Shown: positions 47,912-57,690 of the stretch, piece after piece | How positions within the stretch are numbered: the stretch's first letter is position 1 | Layout: every line of letters starts with the position of its first letter | Origin: Moniliella sp. 'wahieum' | Taxonomy: Eukaryota > Basidiomycota > Moniliellomycetes > Moniliellales > Moniliellaceae | Length of the DNA stretch: 64,000 nt | Assembly: GCA_003971905.1 (NCBI GenBank) | Contig: RSEE01000002.1 | Location: forward strand, 186,001-250,000 | Direction: 5' to 3' | Program-made: the position numbers and the translations under genes | The notes under the pieces: generated by a model | The model's database searches: none | The model's input: the letters and a program-made list of their open reading frames with translations, nothing else | What the model was told of the DNA's origin: nothing

Positions 47912-49378
47912 ATGGCACCCTCTCTGAGTGTTCCCTCGCCGGCCCAGCCGCCATCCAAACCTGCTGCCAACGGCGCCGCCTCCCCCGCGCCAGCACAGCA
48001 AGACCCGCTCGCCCAGATCCTCAGTGGTCTGCAAGGTCTCCAGACCCAAGTCGCCCGCCTCCACTCGCGCATGGACCACCTTGAGGAGAGCGGCTCCTCC
48101 CCATTTCTTGCACCCCAGCGCGGCCCTTCTCCCCTCCTCCAGCTCGCCCCATGGCCTTGTTCCCGTTCGCCCTGGGTTGCTTCGATCGCAGTCGGCGAGC
48201 GGCGGCAGCTTGGGTGATTCCATGGCCCCCCACCTCTCCTTGCCTAGCACGTTGAGCCACCCCGCTCCCATCCTAGCCGCTTCGCCCAAGCTCAACCTTT
48301 GTGCGTTGTGCCTGCCGGTGGAGCGGGCACACGCCTGTGGCCCCTGAGCCGCGAAAGTTACCCCAAGTTCCTCCTGGACCTCACTGGGGCCGGGCGCACC
48401 CTGCTTCAGGGAACCTGGGACCGCCTGCTTCCCTTGGCAGGACCAAGCCACATGATGATTGTCACCGGGGCGGCTCATGCGACTGCTGTGGCCCACCAGC
48501 TTCCCGACTTGGACCCGAAAACTTGCTCACCGAGCCTTCGCCCAAAGAGAGTATGGCGGCGATTGGGCTGGCCGCTGCCGTGCTTTACCATCGCGACCCG
48601 GATGCAGTCATGGCAGCTTTGCCGCCGACCACATTGTCAGTGGTCGGGACGCGTTTGAGTCGGCAGTGCGCGAGGCAACGGCCATCGCCGAACAGGGTAC
48701 CTTGTGACCATTGGGATTGCCCCCTCGAACCCAAGCACGGGCTTTGGTACATCAAGCTCGGAGAGCCTTGGTCGGGATTGAGGGGCGCCCAACGCGCGCG
48801 TGGTGGCCGACTTTGTCGAGAAGCCCGATGCCAAGACGGCGTCCGTACCTCAAACTGGCGAGTACCGCTGGAACGGGGGCATGTTTGTGGTCAAGGCCAA
48901 GGTGCTCCTGGACCTCCTGGCTCACACCAAGCCCGAGCTGCACAAGGGCCTGCTCCAGGTTGGAGCCGCGTGGGACCAGGCGAAGAGGCCAAGCAGCTGC
49001 CTTTGCCGGGATTTGGCCCCACCTGGAAAGATTGCAATTGACCATGCGGTTGCCGAGCCGGCAGCCAAGCTGGGCAAAGTGGCCGTTGTCCCCCACCTTT
49101 GGCTGGGACGATGTTGGTGACTTTGCTTCGCTCGCGGGCCTCATCCCCGCCGAAAAGGGCGAGGCCAGGGTGCTGGGCGACACATCGGTTGGTCATCACT
49201 GAATCCCAAGCCGGTGGGATCATTGTGCCCGCTGCAGGCGGCCAATAGCGTGCCTAGGGTTGGACGATGTGGTGGTCATCGACACGCCGGACGCTCTGTT
49301 GGTCACCACCGCGCGCGCAGCCAGGATGTGAAGAAGGTTGTGGCGCGCGCGAAGAAGATGTACCCGAGCTTGGGTTAA
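47912..49378 (+). CDS. Bacterial-type mannose-1-phosphate guanylyltransferase (ManC-like)
   Basis: The start at 47912 (MAPSLSVPSPAQPPSKPA) opens a Pro/Ala-rich extension with a short heptad-like helix (LAQILSGLQGLQTQVARL). The catalytic core follows: VVPAGGAGTRLWPLSRESYP, LLQGTWDRLLPLAG, EPSPKESMAAIGLAAAVL, AADHIVSGRDAFESAVREA, TLVTIGIAPSNP-like sequence over two frames, VADFVEKPDAKTA (48800-48838), YRWNGGMFVVKAKVLLDLL and the end LDDVVVIDTPDALLVTT, KKVVARAKKMYPSLG. These are the signatures of the bacterial monofunctional enzyme making GDP-mannose from GTP and mannose 1-phosphate. The standard fungal enzyme (Psa1/Mpg1) is a different branch with GGFGTRLRPLTL and a C-terminal hexapeptide-repeat domain, absent here. 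At least six frame breaks; the one at 48298 fits one missing T. Confidence 0.82.
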
Positions 49379-50945
49379 CCCCCCCCCCCCCCGCCACATT
49401 GATGGTCTACTTGCCGGTAGACGGGGACCTGTGGGCTGTCTCAAAAGTGTGCCAGTTTCCCTGTTCAACAACAATTTCCCAACTATGACGTGCCCATGGA
49501 CTTTGCCTTTCCATCGATATCTCATGTCGGTTCAGACGATCGGTCCCGTTCATCTCGATCAACTGAACCAGTGCCTCTGTCCGTTTCCACTCTGTCGCTC
49601 CTTTACCAAAGCCTGCATTCGCAAACCCAATCCTGGTCCAGTGTCTTGTTTTGTTCCTGCACTCGTATGACTAGATGACTGCTCCCAGTGGGGGGACCCA
49701 CATTCGAGCTAGGTTTTATGGGTAGTAGTAATCACCATCAATCCAATTGAGAGGAAACTGGGGGTTGGGGAGGTGGTGGTTGACACATTCTTGTAATGCA
49801 AGGAAGTTGATCGGAAAGCAGGAACAGGAGCAGGAACAGGAACAGGGGCTGCGACCTATGCTACGCCGCCAGCGTCCACTCTCAGCCACAATTCGGATAG
49901 CGAACAGCAACCGGGTGTCCATTTTCCAAACGCCGAATTAAACGCAACAAACAAGGCCCCGTCTACTGGTGCTCCACCAGTATGTTTCAAGTTTCATTGG
50001 TTCAAATGCATAGCAACTTGCCTCGCGCCGTGCCCCCAACCCCATTGCCATGGCGAGGCCTACTAGACCTTAAGCCCGAGCAGAGACACATTTTTGGTCG
50101 CCTTTTGAAGATGGCCGGGCCAAAGTCATGAATTAATGGTGCAGGTTCTGACCTGGGCTGGCTTGCTCTGGGACTTGGTATTCATCACAAATATATGAAG
50201 GTAGTGGCTAATACTAAAAGCTGTGTGGGAGCGAATAGATCGTATACTAAACAACCCGGCGTCTCTCTCGGCTTCGTGGCACTAGAGCTGAATCACCAAC
50301 TGGATTAGTCGGCTTGGTTGCGTGCTGAGAACGACTATGCACTGTGATTACATCTAGTATGTAAGCGAGATAGGGATGACCTCTCTTTTCGTATTCCTTC
50401 AAGCGGAGGAAAGAAGCGGTCAACTGACTGTCACGACGACTATGTCTCCTCTCCATCACAACTGTCGCCCGTCAAAAGAGCGTCAGTATAGGTTTGAACA
50501 TCATTTTGTACTCTCCCTCCAAAAAAACACCCACAACTACGAGTGATGTACTTGGCTATAATTTGCGTGAGATGCCGAAGAGGAAACGATCGCCCCGTAA
50601 CCAAATTAGCTGAACATTGTCACCTATGCTGGAGACGTAATAACTGTGAGGTATATTGACGCTATAACGCCTAGTCGACCAAACAAATACGAGTACCACC
50701 AATGGATGAAAATGTCTTCGTGTCCCTGTGTAGAAGTGGAGACTTTATACTGAGCGTACTGAGTGATATGAATAGAGACTCGAATAAGACCAAAATGAAA
50801 GGGGTCCAGAAGACAAGAAGACAAAAGAGAAAAGATTGGTTAAGAGAAGTGGAAGCCCCCCGTCTCACTGTGGCAGGGGTCTCTGGAGAAGCATGGTCCG
50901 AATTTCCCAGCGTTAATAGTGGGTCAAGGCGGGTTTGCCTGTAAA
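49379..50945. other. Convergent 3' flanks, no gene seen
   Basis: The region follows the GDP-mannose gene stop with a run of 12 C residues and ends at the stop of the MAG-like gene on the other strand. A small AACAGGAGCAGG array (AGGAAC/AGGAGC hexamers) lies at about 49816-49842. From 50100 the DNA is AT-rich compared with the genes. No open frame has a family signal. Confidence 0.55.
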
Positions 50946-51925
50946 TTAAGGCGCCTTGATAGCTGGGCCATTGGTGACCGAGGCGTAGTGGCGGCAGTTG
51001 GAGCTGGCGCCAGCAGGCTGGGCCGAAGGGTGGGGTTAACGCCCTGGTACCAAGTGCTGGTTCCGTAGACACCAGGGGGGTGACCCGACTCGCCCTCGCA
51101 TTGCTCAAAGATATGATTGGAGTAGGATGCAGGCTCGTTCCAGTAGCAGCCCATCGTGTCGTAGATGTGCGGGCAAAGCGGCGTGCTGCGTTCGACTCGC
51201 CAAAGCAGGCGCGGAAGCAGTACTCGTTGTCCGAAATGAAGGATTGCCATTCGGGAAGACGCTCCCAGTTGCCTGTCCGCGCACGGCTGAACACCAGACC
51301 ACCCACAGGGTTGCCTGTGATCCGGTGGCACCGTGGGGGTCAAGCTCGCCACCCTCGTCACCACGCTGGACATTGATCTTGGTCAAGTCACCATGGCCCG
51401 TGACCTGTACAAGTGCGGTGTCTTGGGAAGTGGGCACCGTGGATAGTGCCTTCGGGAATGAGGCGAGTACCGTAGCCCGACTGAACAACAAGGACAAGAA
51501 AAAGGAAGAGAAGTTAGCAATAGTCCTACATGATCAAAAGGGATGCGTTTCGCACCTTGAGACAATAAGAAATAAGCTTCTCGACCGCACCAATGGTGCC
51601 GTCTTCGCCAGAGCGAGCCTTCCAGGGGGCCCAAAGACAGAAATCTTTCACACTGTCGCGAAAAGTGAGGTGGCATGATCAGCATATTGTACAAGGGATA
51701 AGAGCAGAGGGAGGCGTACCTGTTGATGTACGCGTTCTGGCAGTGACCCTTCTTAGTAGAGGCGCCGTAGCGTTTCGTGCAGTCATTCCAACCAAACTGA
51801 CCGCCGGCTTGGTCAACCTTGGCGGGCAGATTGCCCGGATCCTGGTACTTGTTGCCATACTGGTCTTGCCCAAGGACGGAAGCAGCACCGAGGGCAAGGA
51901 CTGAGAGAAGGTGGCACAATTGCAT
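50946..51925 (-). CDS. Secreted macrofage-activating-glycoprotein (MAG) family protein
   Basis: The start at 51925 gives the signal peptide MQLCHLLSVLALGAASVLGQ, then DQYGNKYQDPGNLPAKVD, GQFGWNDCTKRYG and CQNAYIN. An intron of about 70 nt follows (GTACGC donor, GACAG acceptor at about 51656), then VKDFCLWAPWKARSGEDG, a second intron ending TTCAG (about 51477), and GYGTRLIPEGTIHGAHF, HYVQVTGHGDLTKINVQRG, DEGGELDPHGATGN, ISDNEYCFRACFGESNAA, CPHIYDTMGCYWNEPASY, FEQCEGESGHPPGVYGTSTW and the end CRHYASVTNGPAIKAP. The conserved Cys pattern and GDLTKI...GGELDPHG motifs are those of the basidiomycete MAG proteins first described in Cryptococcus; the biochemical role is unknown. Frame breaks near 51425, 51300, 51195 and 51010. 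Confidence 0.88.
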
Positions 51926-52941
51926 ATTGGGGGTGGCAGACAGACAAGAGAGTGTGTGGGGGTGGGCGGTTGGAAAAACGAGAGAGGAAGGTGGGGGGGA
52001 GGATACGACGGTTCACGGTATGGCTCCAGGTAATAGTTTTGCTTTAATACCATTAGTATAGAGGCCAGGCCACTAAAAGAGCGCGGTACAACACTGTCGG
52101 AGATGGGCGTGTAACCAGCGTGTTGGTGGCTCGGTGGCCACCTGGAATGTTCGGCATCGATTCTGCGTTTCACCGCGGCTCCGTAAAACAGGCGCACAGA
52201 AGACGCGCGCTGACTGGTCAGGTGCCGTGTTGAGAGGCTGGTTTGAGGTAGCGTGTGGTGGGCGGTCGGTGGCCTGTGGTGGTCGACGGGGCAGTGAGAA
52301 ACCTGAGAGCTTGAGGCTTGAAGCTGAACCACACAAGCGCTGCGATGTGTTTGAAGGGCCGGGCGCCTGCGGAGAGATGCGGTGTGCGATGTGACGACGC
52401 GTGGCAGTGTGTGACAGGTGACATGTGATATGTGACAGCAGCGCGGCGCTGTTGCAACCTGCTGGGCCTGCTGCAGCTTCAAAAGCTTCTTCGTCTTCAA
52501 GCTTCACCAACTCTCCACGAGCCACTCTCGTCACTAATAGTCACCAGTACCTAGCTTCAAGGGCTTCAAAAGCTTTAAGCGTGAAGAGCTGCAAAAAAGC
52601 TAGTTCAAAAGTTCGTCAAGCTAGTTCAAGAGCTCCAAGCTTCGAGATCGCCGAGCATCTGAAGCTTCAAATGGTTCCAGTTGAAGCTGTGTGGAAGAGC
52701 GCTCGGCTTAAAGATCTGCGAGGCGCGAGCGCAACCGGATCACAGTGGTTGGCGGGATGTGTGAGGCCTGTGAGGCGATCAATCTCTATACCACAATCAT
52801 GTACATGATCGACAGTAGGATAGCCCGCTGTAACATGTAACTGAGAAACCGGCGTGAAACGTTTACTAATATGGAGAAGACTAGAATATGCTCTGAGATG
52901 ATTTGACGCGACATCCTATAGCCCCTCTCCTCCTCTCGAAG

Positions 52942-52962
52942 CCTAAGGCCTAAGGCCTAAGG
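52942..52962. repeat. CCTAAGG x3 heptamer array
   Basis: Three perfect 7-bp copies, each overlapping the palindrome AGGCCT at the junctions. Confidence 0.95.
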
Positions 52963-54674
52963 TTTGATATCTGAGATCCTGAGAGCTCTCAACAGCTCGC
53001 TCGGCGCTTATAAACGCTCTGCTTTGACTGGGTACTTCGTTCGCTTGCGAGCCTGCGTTGTTTCTTCGCTGACTCTTTAAGTCACTGTGGGTCCGTGTCT
53101 TCGGGGCCCCGTGATTAATGATTGAGGGTTGTGGTGATTGCCGTCACCGGTCAGGTGATGTGGTCACAGAGTCGCGGGGTCACGCTGGTCAAGGCGCAGA
53201 GTAAAAAGCTGCCATTATTAAACAAGTAGTACGTCTCAACGCTCAGTCGGAAGCGCGGAAACGCGAGGGCAGCCAGAAGCTGTGAAGATCTGAGAGGATA
53301 TTATATGAGATCTTTTTGAGGCGACACGTTATCTTCAGGATTATCGATGGTCTCGAGGATCTCGATGGTGGCAACAAAATCGCGGTATATACTCCTCCCC
53401 ACAGAAGGATTGTTTTTGTGATGGTACTAGAAGAAACAAAGACTTGGGTTCCTTAGGGCGACAAAAGGCAAGGAGAACAGAACAACTAAACAAAGCCGGT
53501 TTGTTCCAATAGTTCTTCGGCGTGAAGCCGGAAGCAAAGAGCAGAAGACATATGGGGCAAGGGGAGAAGGACAAGAGGAAAAGCGAGAGACGGGAGGCAG
53601 AGAAAGAGGGCATGTAAGAATATTAGAATAACGGCGTGACCGTATCATAAGCAATTCGCTCTTCTATACTCGGCATCATCATATTCGTTTATCCGCAAAA
53701 CCCATGCGACAGTGATCGGACTCGAAAAGACACTACTCTTCTGTGTCACGGGGCGACGGTTACGTCGCGCCACCTCTACTTCTTCATTGTCTCTCCCGCT
53801 TCTCGGCTTCTCTTCCTATCACTACTCAAGTTTTCTATCCTTCGCTCTCATGACTCGGATTCTCAGCACATCTACAAATCCATAACAAATCGTCTCTTCT
53901 CCTCTCGCGCTGGTCTAAAATCCAAACACTATACACATGACTTCGGCTGGCTCTCTCGTGTCGTTTCTCGTCTCGGGTCCGCTTGGCCCTTGACCCTCGC
54001 CTCGTCTCTCACCTCGTGCCTCTCGCGCTTGATCCTCACTTCTTCAATTTGACTCGTTTCCCTTTTGCTGTAGACCTGTTGGTCTTCTCCTTTTGTTCCC
54101 TTTATCTTCTATATAACCTGCCTGTTCTTAGATCCAATCGTGATGACCAAAGCCGCCCACCATTCTGATTCCTTCCATTCCCCTCATCCTTCTTCTAGGC
54201 AAACTCCACTCTAGAAGAACCACCTTTCCGATCAGCACGCTTGCCCTCCCTCGCCCTTCGGGACTCCCCGATTTCTCGTCCGGCCCCTAATGTGTAACCT
54301 CCCCGCGGACGCTGTCTGCTCTGCCCAACGAACACCAAGCACTACTCACGACCCACCAACGTTCACGCCAGTGCGCCCTGTGGACTTTGGATCTGAAACG
54401 CGTTCAGTCCTCCGTGAGTCTTGTCCCGATGGGCAGGGAAGGTCTCCGCCTGGGAAAAGCCAGCAACCCGTCACATTGGGGGGGGGGGGCTCTCAGGGGA
54501 GATATCTAGTATCTTTCCCATTATATTACGAGTGTGTTAATCCACGTCTATAATAAATCCAGTTTGGGTCTCTTCCATCAGTATTAGGCCACACTGTTCA
54601 AGAAACTCCCCGGTGGTCTATTCCATCAGGAGTCCCTATACGCACCCATTCTTCGCCTTAGACCCTTCCTAGAT

Positions 54675-54815
54675 GTCGCAATCGTTCGTAGGGAAGAAGC
54701 AAGATCAGAGGACATGGTGTGAAGCGGAAGAGAGAGGCGGAGCGAGACGCTCGGGGGACGAAGAAATTGGAAGTGGGAGAGAGATCAGCCAAAATATGAC
54801 AGTAACGCTGCGTCA
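54675..54815. repeat. Dispersed repeat, copy 2
   Basis: Begins GCAATCGTTCGTAGGGAAGA and keeps the order GAAGCAAGATCAGAGGACAT, GGAGCGAGACGCTCG, GACGAAGAAATTGGAA and GAGATCAGCCAAAATATGAC of copy 1 at 46549-46690, in the same orientation. The flanks diverge. No coding potential is conserved between copies as far as I can see. Confidence 0.8.
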
Positions 54816-55679
54816 AGCGATCGAGGGAAGTTTTACGCTCGAGTGGGTCAAGCATATAGAGGAAAGGACGCCGGCAGTGCGAGGAAAGGGAAAGACTTCG
54901 ACAAAGAGGAAGATCGCCTTACAAATGCCACATCAATGGAAAGCCGTCCGAAAACGACGGTATAAAGCAGGGAAGATATTAGCGGCCCGTCCCTGTGCCA
55001 CCAAATGTGTCGCCCAGGTGCCCTCCGGGTGCCTGTCAATTGGATGCCTGGTCGGTAGCCAGACTGGAGGGATACACGACGGCTGATCCTCCGTAGGACG
55101 GGATTATTTAGAAGCAGCGACGGGAGCACAGCCGGTCGACGATGTGTGAGAGAGAGAGGTATACTAGGAAAGGGTCGGTGCGGCACTAACACCGATGCCA
55201 ACACCGGAACTAGCACCCGCAGAGAGGGATGAGGCAGAGACGGATAGACGGGCTCATATGACGACGATAGCAACAGCAACGGTCAATGGTGGCAGGCAAG
55301 GAAGGCAGAAGTGCCGCCGCTCCATGCCCGGTACCAGCCTCTCCGCGATGTCACTGATGCATGTGCCAGGACGAAGGAAAAGCATGGATGTTTCGTGGCC
55401 ACGTTCTTCAGCGCTCCCCGGCTGAACTGAGCCTCAGCCTCACCAGCTGGAGCTACAAACTGCATCATCATGGTATGAGACTGCCTTCTCACGTTTTCAC
55501 CTCCCTCCTCTCAGTTGGCTTTCAAGCTTCAAGCTTCTGCTTCGAGCAGCTTCATGTATAAGCAAATGATGCCACATCAAAGGGCAATCAGAACCGGTAA
55601 GGCAGAACTCCGTTTCGCATGTCCCCCGTCAGGCCCGAGGGCCTCAAACTCTGAAGCTGAACCGTCATTTACCAATTAA

Positions 55680-56624
55680 TCATTCAGCAAAGGGAGCACC
55701 CAGCTCCTCCACAATCTGCGCCGCGCTCTTGATAGAGTTGATCCCTCCTGCCGACTCGGAGACGGCCCGCGGTACCATGGACTAGGTCCCCGTCCAGCAT
55801 TCCGATCTTGTACCCGCTGATGCCTTGATCAAGTGCCTCGACTCCTTGGAGTGGCGGGACAATACGTGTCCAGCCAGCCGCGTCAGAACCGATTTGGATC
55901 AAGTCCTCCGATTTGACCGCCAAAATGGCGTCCTTGCACGCCTGGGCCGCCCGGCACTCATTCGACATGACAAACCGGGTGCCCGCGTAACACCTTCTGC
56001 CCAAGGGCTTTGACTGCTGCCGCGCTCTTAGTCGAGATGCCGCCGGTCGCCATGACAGGGATGGTGAGTGCCTCAGAAATCTGGGAAACAATAACCAACG
56101 TGCTGATGTTGTTGAAGCTCAGCGATCCCCCAGATTCGGGCCCGTGGCCACTACATGTCCACGCCAGCCCGCTCCGCTTGCAGTGCCTTCTCGACGTAGG
56201 CGACAAATCCCGCCAAACAACCGTAACACCTGCATCCTTGAACGTCTTGATCTCATCCAGGTGTTCATTCGCTTCGGTAAGCTGACAATGCACACGACAG
56301 GAATGTGCTCTTGGATAATGACGTCCCGCATCGCAGCGACGAAAAGGCCTCGGGGAGCTCCTCCAGGGATGCCGGGGATACGAGTGATGTAGTTGCAAGC
56401 AAAGGGCTTGTCAGTCAATTGCCTCACCTTGCGGACCTCCTCCCGAAGATGCTCGCGAACGGCATCTGGGTCTGTTAGTGGCCCATAATACCCGCTTGGG
56501 GCCGAGTGTGCCCAGACCGCCCGCATTGCTCACAGCAGCAACCAAATTAGCATCCGTAATCCACGAGGGGGGCTTGGATAACGGGGTACTTGGTGCCCAG
56601 GATTTCAGTAACGCGGTTGCCCAT
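55680..56624 (-). CDS. Nitronate monooxygenase (2-nitropropane dioxygenase family)
   Basis: The start at 56624 gives MGNRVTEILGTKYPVIQAPL, then WITDANLVAAVSNAGGLGTL, DPDAVREHLREEVRKVRQLT, DKPFACNYITRIPGIPGG, EHIPVVCIVS, HLDEIKTFKDAGVTVVWRD, GPESGGSLSFNNISTLVIVS, ALTIPVMATGGISTKSAAAV, RFVMSNECRAAQACKDAI and KIGMLDGDLVHGTA, ending VEELGAPFAE. The FMN-binding TIM-barrel order (P.I.APM-like start, SNAGGLG, ATGGI near the end) is that of the family that oxidises alkyl nitronates; fungal relatives may use other substrates. Length of about 315 codons is typical. Frame breaks near 56560, 56500, 56420, 56300, 55990 and 55760 are attributed to sequence errors. Confidence 0.85.
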
Positions 56625-56652
56625 GATGGCTGATGAAGAAGTTGAGTATTGG

Positions 56653-56722
56653 TTGAAGGTTGAAGATTGAAGGTTGGAGCTTGAAGGTTGAAGATTGAAG
56701 GTTGGAGCTTGAAGCTTGAAGG
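56653..56722. repeat. Ten-unit heptamer array with 28-bp higher-order repeat
   Basis: Ten consecutive 7-bp units run TTGAAGG, TTGAAGA, TTGAAGG, TTGGAGC, then exactly the same four again (56681-56708), then TTGAAGC and TTGAAGG. The two 28-bp blocks at 56653-56680 and 56681-56708 are identical. It sits 30-100 bp upstream of the nitronate monooxygenase start. Confidence 0.97.
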
Positions 56723-57506
56723 GGGATTGGTGAGGCGCGAGGGAATGGCACTGAGAACACGAGATGAAGAAGAAAGCCAAGCTGTTATTATATTGTGCTC
56801 TAGTACTACTCACCCGAGTTGGGCTGAGACTCCGTTGTGTCGGTGTTGAACCGCCGACATTGACATGCGCTGACATAGAGGCGCCTGAAGTTCATGTTCA
56901 AGGAGCACGGGGGCGCAGCACCGCAAGCGCCGCAGCTGCAGCACCATGCATCATGCATCAGTCGCAATCACATTGGGCCTTGGGCCTCGGGCTTTGAAAT
57001 TTGAGAGGTTAATCGATAATCGATAGCCTGCAGTGTCAACATGTCAACGTAGTCAACACATTGATGCATGGTGCATGATGCGTACGCGTCCAGACGCCTG
57101 GGCTTGCTCTCGCGTCTAGGTGTGGCTTAGCGCCGATAGACCCTGGGATGGCGTGACTGGGCTCACCGGTCACCGGTCAGCAGCACCATGCATCATGCAT
57201 CATGCAATCCAGGGATGCTTGGCCCGCAGGTGGAACACAAAAAATTAATCAAGCGTATGACACAGGAGCTGCCTGCGGTAGTCCGCGGTAACGGGTCGAT
57301 GTCCTGGTCTGCGAGAGCAGGACAGAGTCTGGTAGCCGGTAGAGCCGTGGACGCGTCTAGCGGGTAGGATACAAATCACAACTATTGGCTTGCAGTAACT
57401 AGTAACGTACAGAGTGTTCCCCACAGGCGCCGGTACTGGATGCGGCTGAAGCGCTGGAGCTATAGTGAAGCTCTCTTTTAGATATGACATCCTGGAGTCT
57501 GATCGA

Positions 57507-57553
57507 TCTGAAGATCTGAAGCTTCCTTGAAGCTTGAAGCTTGAAGCTTGAAG
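57507..57553. repeat. TTGAAGC heptamer array
   Basis: Degenerate CTGAAGA/CTGAAGC units are followed by at least three perfect TTGAAGC copies. Same unit as the arrays at 25221-25287 and 56653-56722. Confidence 0.93.
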
Positions 57554-57589
57554 AGAAGAGGAGGCGGTGCCGCGGTGATCCTGCCGCAG

Positions 57590-57690
57590 AGGCAATCGAT
57601 CGATGATTGATGACGCGAATGATCGATGACCCATGACGCGTGACGGCTGGGAGTGGCGCGTGACGTCGATGATCGACGACGCTCAAGGCA
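57590..57690. repeat. Degenerate ATGATCG/TGACGCG heptamer tract
   Basis: About 100 bp in which TGA recurs mostly every 7 bp (TGATCGA, TGACCCA, TGACGCG, TGACGGC and so on), with ATCGAT, ACGCGT and GACGTC palindromes. More diverged than the other arrays. Confidence 0.7.

Larger units (their letters stand above)
51926..55679. other. Large gene-free intergenic region
   Basis: The left end is the promoter of the MAG-like gene. Around 52470-52690 the plus strand is full of degenerate AGCTTCAA units, and 52942-52962 is three copies of CCTAAGG. From about 53740 to 54260 the plus strand is strongly pyrimidine-rich and resembles a fungal promoter or 5' leader, but no convincing ORF follows. 54675-54815 is the second copy of the dispersed repeat. 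A homopolymer of nine or ten G lies near 54479. A 143-codon minus frame (54848-55279) shows no family. Confidence 0.55.
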
